A stretch of 64,000 nucleotides of DNA, from NCBI GenBank assembly GCA_035772405.1, contig JAYKKM010000418.1, forward strand, positions 1,626,001-1,690,000. The letters are read 5' to 3'. This DNA is from Chrysogorgia sp. JL179-B06. Lineage: Eukaryota; Cnidaria; Anthozoa; Scleralcyonacea; Chrysogorgiidae. Shown here in pieces: positions 1-9,722 of the stretch. Position 1 is the stretch's first letter, and every line of letters begins with the position of its first letter. The notes under the pieces are model-generated. The model was not told the origin of the DNA, made no database searches, and worked only from the letters and a program-made list of their open reading frames with translations. The position numbers and the translations under genes were made by a program.

Positions 1-2615
1 ATATCTGTTGTCCTTAATCCTAAACAGATCCGAAACGTTTCCAGGTGCAAGTCCATATTTAACTTTGTACATAAATATCATAATATCTTGTAGTCGTCTG
101 TTGTATAGCGTTGGCAATTTTGCACGTTCTAAAAGTTCCTCGTACGTCTCCGAACTCGATCCATATACTGCCCTCAGAGCTCGTTCCTGTATACGCTCCA
201 GCTTTTTACTGTCCGTTGATTTACAAAAATGCCACACCAGATGGCAGTAAGTTAGGTGAGGCAAGATGAACGACTTGTATAGCACTGACTTACAGTAGCA
301 CTGCATGGTATCATCTTTCGGAGACGCATAAGGACTCCAACTTTTTGACTGGCCTTTGTACATATGTCACTGATATGGCTGGTGAAATTCAGATTTTCGT
401 CAATATGCACTCCTAACAATTTGATTTTATCTGATTTCCTGATGTCTTCGCCGTCAATGTTCAGAGATACATCTCTTTTCTCCATATCCAGTTTCCTTGG
501 GTTGACGGTTAGAAATTGGAACTTATCCGTATTAGCTAGTAGGAAATTGTTCTTGTACCAAGTCGACGCTAGCTGGCCTTGTGCTTTCAATCTGCTTCCA
601 ACTGTTTCATAATTATTTCCCATTACGTACAGTTGGTGATCATCGGCATACATAGTCAAATTTGCATCTTCGACATGGAGTGACAAGTCATTTTGGAACA
701 GGTTCCACAAAAGAGGGCCAAATGAGGAACCTTGAGGACATCCTCTTTCCATCCTTTTCCATTCACTGGTTATGTCGTTGAGTTTCACTCTATTTTGTCT
801 GTTATCAAAAAATGATCGCATAAGGCTGATCGAGCAGCTGCTGAATCCATAGGCCTCCAACTTCTTTATTATCAAAGAGTGGCTTAAAGAGTCAAACGCC
901 TTGCTCATATCTGTTGATAAGATGGAAATAAGTTGATTTTTATCCACAGCCTGTTTCCAATCCTCCACTAACCTAAGCAATGTTGTTTCGCAGCTGTGTC
1001 TTTTTCTATAAGCTGTCATTCTATTATACAAAGTTGAGTCGTAGTGGCGTGTGACTTGATTGCACAGCAGGTGTTCAAATATCTTATCGATGGTAATAAG
1101 GGAAGTGATAGGACGATAGTTTTTATCCTCATCTCGTTCTCCATTCTTGAATACCGGTGTCCACTCGCCCTTCTTCTACTCACTTGGCCATTTGCTCTGT
1201 CTCATGCAGTCGTTGTAAAGGCTGGTTAATGATGGTACTATTCCATTGGCCACATTCTTTAGAAGTTTTGGTGGAGCTCGTGGGTCCCATCCAGAGGATT
1301 TCTTGGGGTTGATCTTTTCGAGCACATACTTCACATCAACTTCACTAAGGCTTTTAAACTCAAATGGATTCCCTCCATGGTTTTCCCGTATCATCATCAC
1401 GCTAGTATGGTTGTAAGATTAATTACATTATCTCCTCCTATGTTCAATGCAGCATTCGTGAAATATGTGGCTAGCATTTCTGCCACTTCCTTCTGATCCT
1501 TCAATACGTTGTTTCCATCGTCTTTGAGGCATATTGTTGTTGATATTTTGGTCTTGTCACTTATAAATGGTTTGAAGATGTGTAAAACTCTTGTGGCTTG
1601 GTATTAAATTCCTTTGATTTGGTGTGCCAATACTCCCTGATCGCTCTTCGGCGTTCCCTGGTAGCAATATTCCTGTACTTTCGTTTCAGTTCGAAGTTCT
1701 CAGCCGTACGATCTTTGGAAAATTTAATAGCATATTTCCTTTTCTCTCGCAACGCTTTTTTCCACTCTCGCGTCATGTAAGGAATGTCCTTTTCTCTCAC
1801 CCTTTTGCTTTTAAGTGGTGCATGTAGATTAACAACACTTTCGAACACTTCATTCCAGTAATCATACTTGTCATCCACACTATTAAATGTGTCTCCAACA
1901 TGCCACGGAGCATTTAGCAATTCCTGATTTAGCAGTTCAAAGTTGGTGTTTTTTGGTCTGCCTAAACGTAATTGTCTTAGGTCTGTGTTTTCTAACTTTC
2001 TCTGTCATTTCACCATAAATCATATGATGGTCACTCAGGTCGGGGTTAAAAACCCCACATCTCTTGAAAAGCTCAGGAGTGTTTGTGAGCAGTACATCCA
2101 AAAGAGTTTGTGAATTTGCTGTGACTCTTGTGGGCTCTGTTATCAAACAGTGAAGATTGTTCACTTCCTCTAGATCTTTAAGGATCCTTCCCTCACCTCG
2201 GTCAGGAACGAGTCTGTCCATATTAAGGTCTCCTAGGATGACAACTGACTGCTTCCTCATACACGCCCATTGACAGATGTCATTCATTTCATCCTCCACC
2301 CTTTGTAGATATTTTAGCTCAGTACTCTTTCCAGACTGTTTAGGTGGTCTATATATCGCTATAAATATTATTTCGCGCCTCCCTATGCTGGATTCTACTG
2401 CGATGGCCTCAATTGTCGTGTAGGTCTTTGGTAATTTCAATTTCTTAGAGGGGATGTTTGTTGAAAAATATACTATCAATCCGCCTCCCCCTTTTTTTCT
2501 GTCTTTTCGATACATTTGATACCCGTGTAGACTAAATTGACTGTTTGGATATGATCGATCGATTTTGGTTTCGGATATAACAAGAACGTGTGCTTTCAGT
2601 GAGTTGTTTAAAATA
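1..2615 (-). pseudogene. LINE APE endonuclease and reverse transcriptase (frameshifted)
   Basis: The endonuclease starts near 2615 (minus) with SETKID carrying the catalytic Glu. It continues through GDLN and SDHH, the Asp/Asn and Asp-His motifs of APE nucleases. A linker with basic residues lies at 1561-1920. The RT shows the fingers motif near 1120 (NYRPITS), motif A STDMSKAFD, motif B GCPQGSSFGPLL and motif C MYADDHQLY at about 630-660. The three catalytic Asp of the RT are therefore present in this frame. The 3' RT part changes frame near 250-300. The nonsense and frame breaks show that it is not a functional copy. Confidence 0.85.
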
Positions 2616-3284
2616 AGTTATTTCTTCTTTCTTCAACAATTGAATTCACTTGGGAATTCGGACAATGTTCGTGATTAGCATTTCCGCTTTGAAAGTCGCT
2701 TGTATTTATCGTTAAACTTGTTGAAGATTTATTGATTTCGGCACCAAATTCTGTTTCTAGATAATGGTTCCCCGTCCTAAAGGGAAGATTGCACCATGAG
2801 CATAACCAATCGATAGCAGGATAGTCCAAGTAATATTTGAGTTCGGTCTTCGTTAAGCCAAGGCATTTAGCATGCGACCACATGAGACATTCGGCACAAA
2901 GCAGTGCATCTTGATTCGAACGAACATTTCGACTACACTCCTTGCAGGGTACTTTGGTGTTTTCCTGTTGTTGTTTGGTCCAGGATTTGTGTGAATATCT
3001 CCACTTAAGATGATCCTGTAGAGCTGAAAACTACAAGTACCATTCGCGGTGTACGGAATTCTCGAAGCTAAGTACACTTTTCCACGGCCGCGATTTCCTT
3101 GTCCAAAATTCAATGCTAGTTTTACACCGACTGAGGTAGCCGTACATCTTTCTCTTCTTATTGAGGCATTCAGCCGATAAACTGAGATTGTGTTATCCCC
3201 ATGGTCAATATCCAACAAGACAGTGGTCAGTAGAAAAATCAAAAATATTCGCGAGGACGATAAACAACGTCCATTCGCCATCAA
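2608..3284 (-). pseudogene. LINE N-terminal ORF: hydrophobic leader, 2A-like motif, PHD-like finger (frameshifted)
   Basis: The first frame (3284 to about 2950) starts MMANGRCLSS. A hydrophobic stretch at residues 12-24 looks like a signal peptide. GDIHTNPGP follows at residues 95-103 (bases 2976-3002) and resembles the 2A ribosome-skipping motif D-x-E-x-N-P-G-P, with His in place of Glu. A frameshift follows. The second frame reads C-x2-C, C-x2-C, H-x2-C and W-x-C-x2-C, a PHD-type zinc-binding pattern (about 2790-2950). 2A-like sequences at LINE N-termini are known, for example in sea urchin. Whether this one skips or targets is unknown, and the Glu-to-His change argues against efficient skipping. 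Confidence 0.72.
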
Positions 3285-3287
3285 ATC

Positions 3288-3535
3288 GGCGAAAAAGTTT
3301 TATGTACGATGGAGCATTCCTTTGGAATTCTATTCCGAAGGAAATTAAAGAGAGCAAATCCATTTCTTCCTTTCGAATGAAAATCGCTGCTTACTTTAAT
3401 TGTTAAAAGCAAATATATGCGTCTGTAAATAGATTATTACCTTATATACTATATATACACCTATAAATAGATTATTATAATATTTTTATACTATATTTTA
3501 TATATTGTAAATAGCTTTAAAACACTTTTCTTAAG
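3288..3535 (+). mobile_element. 5'-truncated LINE 3' end fragment
   Basis: A short plus-strand reading frame ends at 3406 with YDGAFLWNSIPKEIK, followed by a Ser-rich and basic tail. This is the usual C-terminus of CR1/L2-like LINE proteins. An A+T-rich 3' UTR with two near-copies of TAAATAGATTATTA follows (3428-3475). The upstream part is missing because the fragment meets the opposite-strand LINE at about 3287. Confidence 0.65.
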
Positions 3536-3626
3536 CCCGCCGCACACTAGAGCTATCAGCTTAGCAAAGTTTCACTCGTGACTGTTGGCGTAAGCAAGTT
3601 CCCCCAGTGTGCGGTGGCGTTTTGAG
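3536..3626. repeat. Left part of a repeat interrupted by the hAT-like insertion
   Basis: This stretch contains CCGCCGCACACT, and AGTGTGCGG in opposite orientation about 60 bp later. The interrupted sequence resumes at 6419 after the inserted element, since GTTTTGAG occurs on both sides. The word AGCTATCAGCTTA also occurs in the MITE arms at 6530 and 6950, so this is probably a related MITE. Confidence 0.5.
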
Positions 3627-3939
3627 CAGGGATTATTTTAACGTGCAGTGATAACCAATTTGTGCAGTGATAAATGAGATTTGTGCAGTGATAAACGCAA
3701 TTTTGTGCAGTGATAAATTTTCCTTTAATATTTAAGAATGGGTGTTATTTGTGAAAGGATTGCATCAGAAATTATGTTCAAAGGCACAGTATACATACTA
3801 CATTCCAACATATACTATTTAATGTCAAAATTTAAATTAGCAAATACACAAATAAGACGATAAGTTAAAGGACCCTCAGTCCACTATCTTCTGATAACGT
3901 TAAGCGTACCGTAATCTAACGCTAGCCTTATGCCCTTAC

Positions 3940-6012
3940 AGACCAGAAGCTATAACTAAAACTAGTTTCTACCATTTCTGGCATCAATTGTACAAGGAAC
4001 AATGTCGTAAATACGCAAAGGCAATTGATTTTGCAAAAACAGATTATTATAAGGCTAAGATATCTAACTCTAATCAGAATCAGCTATTTCACATGATTGA
4101 GGGGATGTTGCGATTAAAATCTATTCCTTTATTGCCATCACATGATTCTTCGTATGACCTGGCTGATGCTTTTAGTTGTTATTTTTCAACTAAGATTCAG
4201 TTACTTCGAGATAAACTTACTAGTACACATGGGTCAGTTAAGAAGTTATCTATAGCAGTTGAATGACTCTCCTTGTTGTAAAAACTCTCTCAGTGAATTT
4301 ACTACTGTATCTGAAAGCTTTGTCTGTAACACAATCAAACAGTACTCATCTAAATCCTGTGCCTTAGATCCTGTACCTACACATCTGCTAAAGGAATCTC
4401 TTGACGTGTGAGCTGCCCCAATTACTGACATTATCAATTCATCTTTATCCTCAGGAGTATTTCCTCTGTCACTTAAGAAAGGTCTCATCTGCCCATCTAT
4501 TAAAAAACCTACTAGTGATAAAGAGAAATTCCCTAACTATAGACCTATTACTAACGTGGCTTTCTTGTCAAAAGTATTAGAGCGGAATGCTGCCAGACAG
4601 ACAACAGACTATCTTATTGAGAATAACCTCCTTGCAAAAATGCAATCTGCTTATAGACTCTTTCATAGTACAGAGACAGCAGTTCTGTGTGTTTTCAATG
4701 ACATCCTTAATGCACTTGATGAAAATCAGGAAGTAGTGTTGGTACTGTTGGACTTATCATCTGCGTTCGACACCATTGACCACACTGTTCTATTGGAGAG
4801 ACTTAAACATCGTTATGGGTTTAGTGGAACTGTACTAGCCTGGTATCGCTCATACCTTTCTGATCGGGTACAGTCAGTTATGGTGAAGAATACGCATTCC
4901 TCAAATAAACCATTGCAATATGGTGTACCTCAGGGTTCTGTACTGGGTCCACTTCTGTTTTCACTCTTCTTTGCGCCATTGGAAGATGTGATCAAAGCCC
5001 ACGGCCTTGATTGCATAATGTACGCTGATGACACACAGCTGTATATGCCTATAAAATCTCCATGTGATCGACCTGCTGCTCTAGCTAAACTTGAGTTATG
5101 TATTAAGGACATCACCATCTGGTGTACTATGAATGGTCTTATATGCAATCCAAGTAAAACCGAGATTGTCCATCTATCATCACGTTTTATGCATTGCGAA
5201 CCAATGCCAGAAATATGTGTCAATGATGTGATAATCCAACCGGCTCCGGTTGCACGTGATCTCGGTGTTGCTGTTGATAGACATTTAAAATTAAATACTC
5301 ATGTAAATAACATTTGTAAATCGGCCACTTTGGCTATCAGAAATATTGGCAAGATCAGGAAATATTTGAGTAAAAAGGACTGTGAGAAGTTGGTGCATGC
5401 ATTCATAACATCAAAACTTGACAGCTGTAATAGCATCCTATATGGCTTACCAGATACTGAATTGAGCAAGTTACAGAGAATTCAAAATACAGCTGCTAGA
5501 CTTGTTGCAGGGGTTAAAAAATCGGAGCATATCTCCCCTGCGCTACGTAATCTTCACTGGTTGCCGGTGAGATCACGGATTGTTTTTAAGATACTAATAA
5601 TTACTTTCAAGGCTTTGCATGGCCAGGCGCCTGTTTATATTACTGATTTGCTAACTAAATATAAACCTACTCGTACTTTGAGATCATCTGACCAAAATCT
5701 GCTACTCGAGCCAAAATCCAAAACGGTGACTCATGGAGACAGAGCATTCTCGGTTGCAGCGCCAAAACTGTGGAATTCATTACCACAGGAAATTAGAAGC
5801 TTTGATATGTTGGGTAATTTTAAGTCTGCAGTTAAGACTTTTCTTTTTTAAAATTAATAGTTATTGTTCATAGTGTTAATATATGTAGTAGGCTTTATCT
5901 TATAATGAAACTGTAATTAGTTTTAAAAGTAACTTTAAGAATATATATATTGTTGTAAGAGCATTGAGACTATTGTATAATGCTCCTAATACGTCTTTAT
6001 TATTATTATTTC
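3940..6012 (+). mobile_element. LINE (CR1/L2-like), 5'-truncated, inserted in the hAT-like element
   Basis: A pre-RT linker is open at 3988-4266. After a damaged stretch (4267-4550) comes a long RT frame (4556-5851), then a 3' UTR ending in TGCTCCTAATACGTC and (TTA)4 near 6010. No endonuclease domain is present, so the copy is 5'-truncated. The same 3' terminus recurs at 8339-8365, showing that it is the family's real end. The element lies wholly within the hAT-like transposon, so it inserted after the hAT-like element arrived or moved with it. Confidence 0.82.
4556..5851 (+). pseudogene. LINE reverse transcriptase, long open RT frame
   Basis: The 431-residue frame holds RT motif A (LLDLSSAFDTIDH), motif B (GVPQGSVLGPLLF) and motif C (MYADDTQLY), with the catalytic Asp intact. 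The C-terminal block ends KLWNSLPQEIRSF and a basic/Phe tail, typical of CR1/L2-type proteins. The first codons lie inside the RT fingers region (upstream NYRPIT-like sequence at 4530-4550), so this is not a true protein start. Upstream frame breaks at 4266-4500 and loss of the endonuclease make it a pseudogene, although the RT core itself is unbroken. Confidence 0.85.
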
Positions 6013-6426
6013 AACTTTCAAGATACATGAGTATAGCTACTATAGCAGGCCCTACCGCCATAATAAACAAAACGCTAGTGTTCTCGCCATTTAGCTGACT
6101 ACCCAACGGTGCCGAGTTGCCAACCAGCCCGAACCCCACATATTCTCTCAGTCGATGCGTCTGTGCCTCTGTGGCCGTGTGCTACTGTTTGAACATTGTT
6201 ATTTTGAAAATGCGAATGTATGCTGTGCGAAAGGGATTAACTCATTAAAAATTGGAAACGGGAGGGCCGCTTATGTATATACTATGAAAGTATGACTAGT
6301 TGATTACTGACGAGCTACCGAGCTACTTTGTGCTCCATCGCTGCTTAACGTGCTACTGAAGTTTTATACCTTTTTCAGCTTTTTGTGCAGTGATAAAAAT
6401 TCCTTAAAATAATCCCTGGTTTTGAG

Positions 6427-6492
6427 CGCTATTGTTCACGCGTGCCATCGGCGCCGTATATTCAACATGTTGAATAATTTTGTGCACGAGTG
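6427..6492. repeat. Right part of the repeat interrupted by the hAT-like element
   Basis: The sequence continues the interrupted repeat after the target duplication. It contains the palindromes TTCAACATGTTGAA (6461-6474) and GTTCACGCGTGCC. It directly borders the MITE at 6493. Confidence 0.4.
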
Positions 6493-6999
6493 AACATTTC
6501 CTCCAAGTGTGCGCGCGTGCAAAGCTATCAGCTTACAATAGGAGGCAAATACGCATGCGTGTTGACTCATATTTTCAAATCAAAATGGCGACTAGTAGTG
6601 TTGTTGCTGATGCTATGTGTGATGAAACTAATTTCAAAACTTCGTCGAATGAATCTTTATCCAGCCTGTAAAACTGCCTAAACTGTTCAGGATCTTCAAC
6701 ATTCAGTTCCAATTCGCGAACAATATTCGCGCAAGCTCCTTGTGCTTGACGTCGTGATATCCACCGTTTAGTCCATACTTTATGGTGCGAAGCTCTTAAA
6801 CGTCATCGTCTGCGTCGCATTAACAGAAGAAGAAGCAATATTTCTTCTTCGTCTAATGAGGATGAGTCAAACTCTTCTTCGCAAACAACGGCGGCCATGT
6901 TTCACGAATTGATTTAAAAATATGAGTCAACACGCATGCGTATTTGCCTCCTATTGTAAGCTGATAGCTTTGCACGCGCGCACACTTGGAGGAAATGTT
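6493..6999. mobile_element. MITE with ~88-bp terminal inverted repeats
   Basis: The left arm (6493-6580) starts AACATTTCCTCCAAGTGTGC. It is the near-exact reverse complement of the right arm (6912-6999), with about one mismatch in 88. The 330-bp centre has no gene. No convincing target duplication is visible. Short plus-strand reading frames here are by-products. Confidence 0.8.
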
Positions 7000-7068
7000 T
7001 ATTGAAATCAGCTACGGTTGACGAGGTCAGCGTGTTTAAATAAAGTTTTCTATCTATCTATCTATCTA
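7000..7068 (+). repeat. Retroelement 3' tail: AATAAA followed by (CTAT)n
   Basis: AATAAAG at about 7040 is followed by five CTAT units (7050-7068). A polyadenylation-like signal directly followed by a short tandem repeat is the usual look of a LINE or SINE 3' terminus. The body of the element is not recognisable. Confidence 0.45.
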
Positions 7069-7099
7069 TGATAACTAATAATCCGAGCGCCGTAGACGC

Positions 7100-7770
7100 G
7101 AGGCTTTCTATGAGGGTCCCGAGGTATGCCCCTCGAAAATTTTTGAAATCTAGATTCCCACGAATGGCATTTCCTGCATCAAATGTATACATGCTGTATT
7201 CATCAGTGCTTTGCTTACTGCCACTTGAACTCTTTTCTTCTCCTGAAATGTTTTTGCTTCCAACTTCTTCAAGGTTGTCCCTTCGACTTTGTTTCCCCTG
7301 CTCTTTACTTCTACAAGCCCAGGAGATGTGGCCAATTTTCCCGCATGCATGGCACTTAGCTCACTTAGCTCTTTACTCACTGGGGTTGTGGCACTCGACT
7401 GCTTCATGTCCCTTGGGGTCCTATGTCGCTCCATCTAACTTGTTGACTAAACTCTCCCACTGGGCCATACTTTTTTACAGATCTAAAACGTCCTTTTCTG
7501 ATATTTCAACTGGCAATCGCCAGATCAAGCGCTCTTTTCAATGTCAGTTTAGGTTCGTCCAAAAGGCGCCGTTGAATTTTGTTATCACGAGCCCCACAAA
7601 CTAGACGATCTCACAACATCTGATCTAATGTTGCTCCGAATTCGCAATTTTCTGAAAGACGCCTTAATTCTGCTAGAAAAACTGAAATGGTCTCACCTTC
7701 TTGTTGACAGCGAGTGTTGAATTTAAAACGTTCAACTATGACAGAAGTCGCGAAACAGACTTAATTAGTT
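7100..7770 (-). pseudogene. Ty3/Gypsy gag remnant
   Basis: On the minus strand, with stops and frame changes, the sequence reads ERFKFNTRCQQEGETISVFL, then an ELRRLSENCEFG block and DRLVCGARDNKIQRRLL. This is the typical Ty3/Gypsy capsid region. Near 7300-7356 it reads a CCHC zinc knuckle C-x2-C-x4-H-x4-C (CHACGKIGHISWAC). At least four stop codons interrupt it. The protease, RT and integrase that should follow are absent here. Confidence 0.7.
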
Positions 7771-7954
7771 AAAGTTATTATTCAGAAATAAACAGAAACA
7801 CTTGCTTAGAGTGTCCGACTGCATTAGTACACAATTACGCAACAATTCGCTTTGTTGAACATCGGAACTTTGCCAAGTTGTCCTCCACAAGAGCCTACTT
7901 GACGTCACGTGCAAGGGTTTTATTACTAGGGAACGTTTGCGTAGAAGTTGTGAT
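7771..7954. other. Intergenic, possible LTR or leader of the Gypsy remnant
   Basis: There is no reading frame of note. The position is upstream of the minus-strand gag, where an LTR or leader would lie, but I cannot identify LTR ends. Confidence 0.2.
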
Positions 7955-8300
7955 GAGCCAAAGAAAACGATTTTAGTCTTGTCAGGATTGGCAAGTAGGC
8001 TATATTGTTACATAAATATTTCATAATTGTTGGCAGATCTTTGTTGATCGTATCAACTGCATGATTCAACTCCTTAAGATGGAATGACATGTAAAGTCAT
8101 CAGTAGCATTCCATGGATAGACTTTGAATGGGATAGTTGGCAGTTCATTTCTGAACAAAATGAACAATAACAGCCCCAAGACTGATCCAACGGGGAACAA
8201 CTGTTGAAATTGGAAGAGTATAGTGTCACTATAGACATGCCATTGTTTTAGAGTTTACGTAGCGTAAGAGAATCCAGATTTATACTATCAAATGCTTTAC
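7955..8300 (-). pseudogene. Decayed LINE reverse transcriptase fragment
   Basis: The minus strand reads AFDSINLDSLTLRKL from about 8297 (motif A region, matching the usual AFDSxxHxxLxxKL). It then reads a decayed GSVLGLLLF (motif B) and a damaged motif C around 8100. Several stops and frameshifts are present. It is truncated at its 5' side by an (AAT)n run at 8301. Confidence 0.6.
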
Positions 8301-8332
<32 letters not shown>

Positions 8333-8355
8333 TAAAATAATGCTCCTAATACGTC

Positions 8356-8393
<38 letters not shown>

Positions 8394-8436
8394 CGATTAT
8401 TATTATTATCGATTATTATTATTATTATTATTATCG
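8301..8436. repeat. (AAT)n, LINE 3'-end scrap, then (TTA)n with ATCGAT interruptions
   Basis: An (AAT)10 run is followed at 8339 by TGCTCCTAATACGTCTTTAT, identical to the 3' end of the LINE at 5981-6000. A (TTA)n tract broken twice by ATCGAT follows, up to 8436. The tract is the left boundary of the RLE-retroelement cluster and appears to be a LINE tail that served as a landing site. Confidence 0.75.
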
Positions 8437-9121
8437 ATACTCAGCAGAGTATGCAATAACGTAGAAGCCGAACCGAAGCTCATCCCATTGGACAATGAAC
8501 AATTCCGTTTACAGTCCACCAACAGAAGCCCGGATGCGCGATTGGATATCAAAGCTGGCGAGTTTTGGGCAAGAGGAGTTACATCATTTTTTGACGTTCG
8601 CGTATCGCATGTAAACTCCAAATGTCATCAAAACAAAGCCACATCTGTTATCTTTAAGGAACAAGAAGCCGAGAAGAAAAGAAAGTACCAACAGAGAATT
8701 TTAGATGTGGAGATGGGTACATTTACGCCTTTGGTTTTTGGAACGAATGGAGGAATGGGGGATGAATGCCAGAAATTCCTAAAGCATCTTGCCGAGAAAT
8801 TGTCTATGAAAAACGGAGAAGACTATGCAACCGTTATTACCTGGATCAGAACAAGATTGTCTTTCGAAATTTTGAAGTCCGTGCATTTATGCACGAGAGG
8901 ATCTAGATCGCCATTTCGAGCGAAAGACGAACATATAGACGAGTTCAAATTAAACTCTGTTACAGCAGAGGTTTTTTAAGCGACAACGCTATTTAAAGAC
9001 ATTGATGCCGGACACGTACATTTAGTGAATGGCGTTTGAATCATCACGCATTTTAGGGCTTTTAGGTGTTTTTAGTTATTAGTGAGATTTATAATTGTAT
9101 ATTTATATAAAGTATTTCTTA
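8437..9121 (+). mobile_element. 5'-truncated RLE non-LTR retrotransposon, family A (same family as 9272-12867)
   Basis: The sequence begins inside the C-terminal coding region and is open from 8438 to the stop at 8977-8979. It aligns with the last ~180 residues of the element at 9272-12867: ARLDIKAGEFW, FFDVRVSHVNS and [17 protein letters not shown]. These belong to the restriction-like endonuclease region. A 3' UTR of ~140 bp follows, then an A+T-rich tandem run and (TTA)n. The 5' end abuts (TTA)n-ATCGAT directly. This is what 5' truncation during target-primed reverse transcription gives. Confidence 0.85.
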
Positions 9122-9180
9122 TATTATATTATTATATTATTATATTATTATATTATTATATTATATTATTATTATTATCG

Positions 9181-9212
<32 letters not shown>

Positions 9213-9214
9213 CG

Positions 9215-9258
<44 letters not shown>

Positions 9259-9271
9259 TATTATCGATAAT
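9122..9271. repeat. (TTATA)n then (TTA)n microsatellite with ATCGAT interruptions
   Basis: About 150 bp of TTA repeats separate two copies of family A. ATCGAT occurs at about 9178, 9211 and 9264, as it does at 8392, 8407 and 8433 and at 12912 and 12929. Hydrophobic Tyr/Ile-rich open frames here come from the repeat only. Confidence 0.9.
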
Positions 9272-9320
9272 AGATATAATTCGATATAATTCGAGAGACG
9301 GCGAGAGAAACGGCGCTGTC

Positions 9321-9722
9321 ATGGCCTCGACAGGAACACGGCGAAAAATGAATAACAAGATTCAATGGACGGATAAAATGAATGATGATTTACTAGAATG
9401 CAAGCAGAAAGCTCTTGTATCGACTAAGTCGAGCAACCCTCCGCGATTTGACTCGGGAAGGAAAAAAGGCTACATGGCTGTAATGAAAGATCTGTGGGAA
9501 ACAATAGGGTATAACGGGCTTGGTTTGTCCGGTCAGAATCTTCGCGACCAGGCTCAGAGACTCGAGAAGATGCAAGAAAAGAGAGGGGAAGTCGTCCGCA
9601 AGGATATTGGATGTGAAAGTACAGGGAATAATATGGATGGATTGGAAAATTCGCAAAATAACAACAGTTGTGATCTACAAGCAGAAGTAAATTTGCATAA
9701 TGCAAAATTACAACAGCTGTGA
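9321..9722 (+). CDS. Retroelement N-terminal frame with Myb/SANT-like DNA-binding region
   Basis: The frame starts with ATG (MASTGTRRKMNN) shortly after the (TTA)n. Residues ~14-80 carry conserved Trp and basic residues (IQWTDKMNDDLLECK, GRKKGYMAVMKDLWE, LSGQNLRDQAQRLEK). The same block is present in the second copy at 16819, where it starts MASGSN. The pattern suggests a Myb/SANT-like or helix-turn-helix DNA-binding domain that could recognise the target. The frame ends just after a 49-bp tandem duplication (9653-9701 and 9702-9750) that shifts it by +1 relative to the next frame. In the ancestor the two frames were therefore probably one protein. Confidence 0.75.
   Translation: MASTGTRRKMNNKIQWTDKMNDDLLECKQKALVSTKSSNPPRFDSGRKKGYMAVMKDLWETIGYNGLGLSGQNLRDQAQRLEKMQEKRGEVVRKDIGCESTGNNMDGLENSQNNNSCDLQAEVNLHNAKLQQL

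Larger units (their letters stand above)
1..3287 (-). mobile_element. Non-LTR retrotransposon (LINE), degenerate, 3' end beyond window
   Basis: Reading the minus strand from about 3287 down, the coding blocks appear in LINE order: a short N-terminal ORF with a PHD-like zinc finger, an APE-type endonuclease, a linker and a reverse transcriptase. The RT C-terminal region runs off the window at base 1. The blocks lie in several reading frames with at least four frameshifts, so the copy is dead as it stands. The layout resembles CR1/L2-like LINEs of marine invertebrates; the clade is inferred and was not tested by phylogeny. At about 3287 it abuts a plus-strand fragment of another LINE. Confidence 0.88.
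3627..6418. mobile_element. hAT-like DNA transposon (non-autonomous), 2792 bp, with nested LINE
   Basis: The ends are perfect 15-bp inverted repeats, CAGGGATTATTTTAA and its complement. They are flanked by a perfect 8-bp direct repeat GTTTTGAG (3619-3626 and 6419-6426). CAGGG ends plus an 8-bp target duplication are the hallmark of the hAT superfamily. GTGCAGTGATAA is repeated at 3643, 3662, 3683 and 3705, and once near the right end at 6385, all in the same orientation. Such subterminal repeats are typical transposase-binding sites; that role is inference. No transposase reading frame is visible. The only coding sequence inside is an inserted LINE (about 3940-6012). Confidence 0.85.

Noticed and set aside
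7068..7604. 178-codon plus-strand protein
   Set aside because: It is the antisense of a Gypsy gag remnant with a readable zinc knuckle on the minus strand.
9082..9289. Tyr/Ile-rich membrane-like peptides
   Set aside because: Translations of (TTA)n only.
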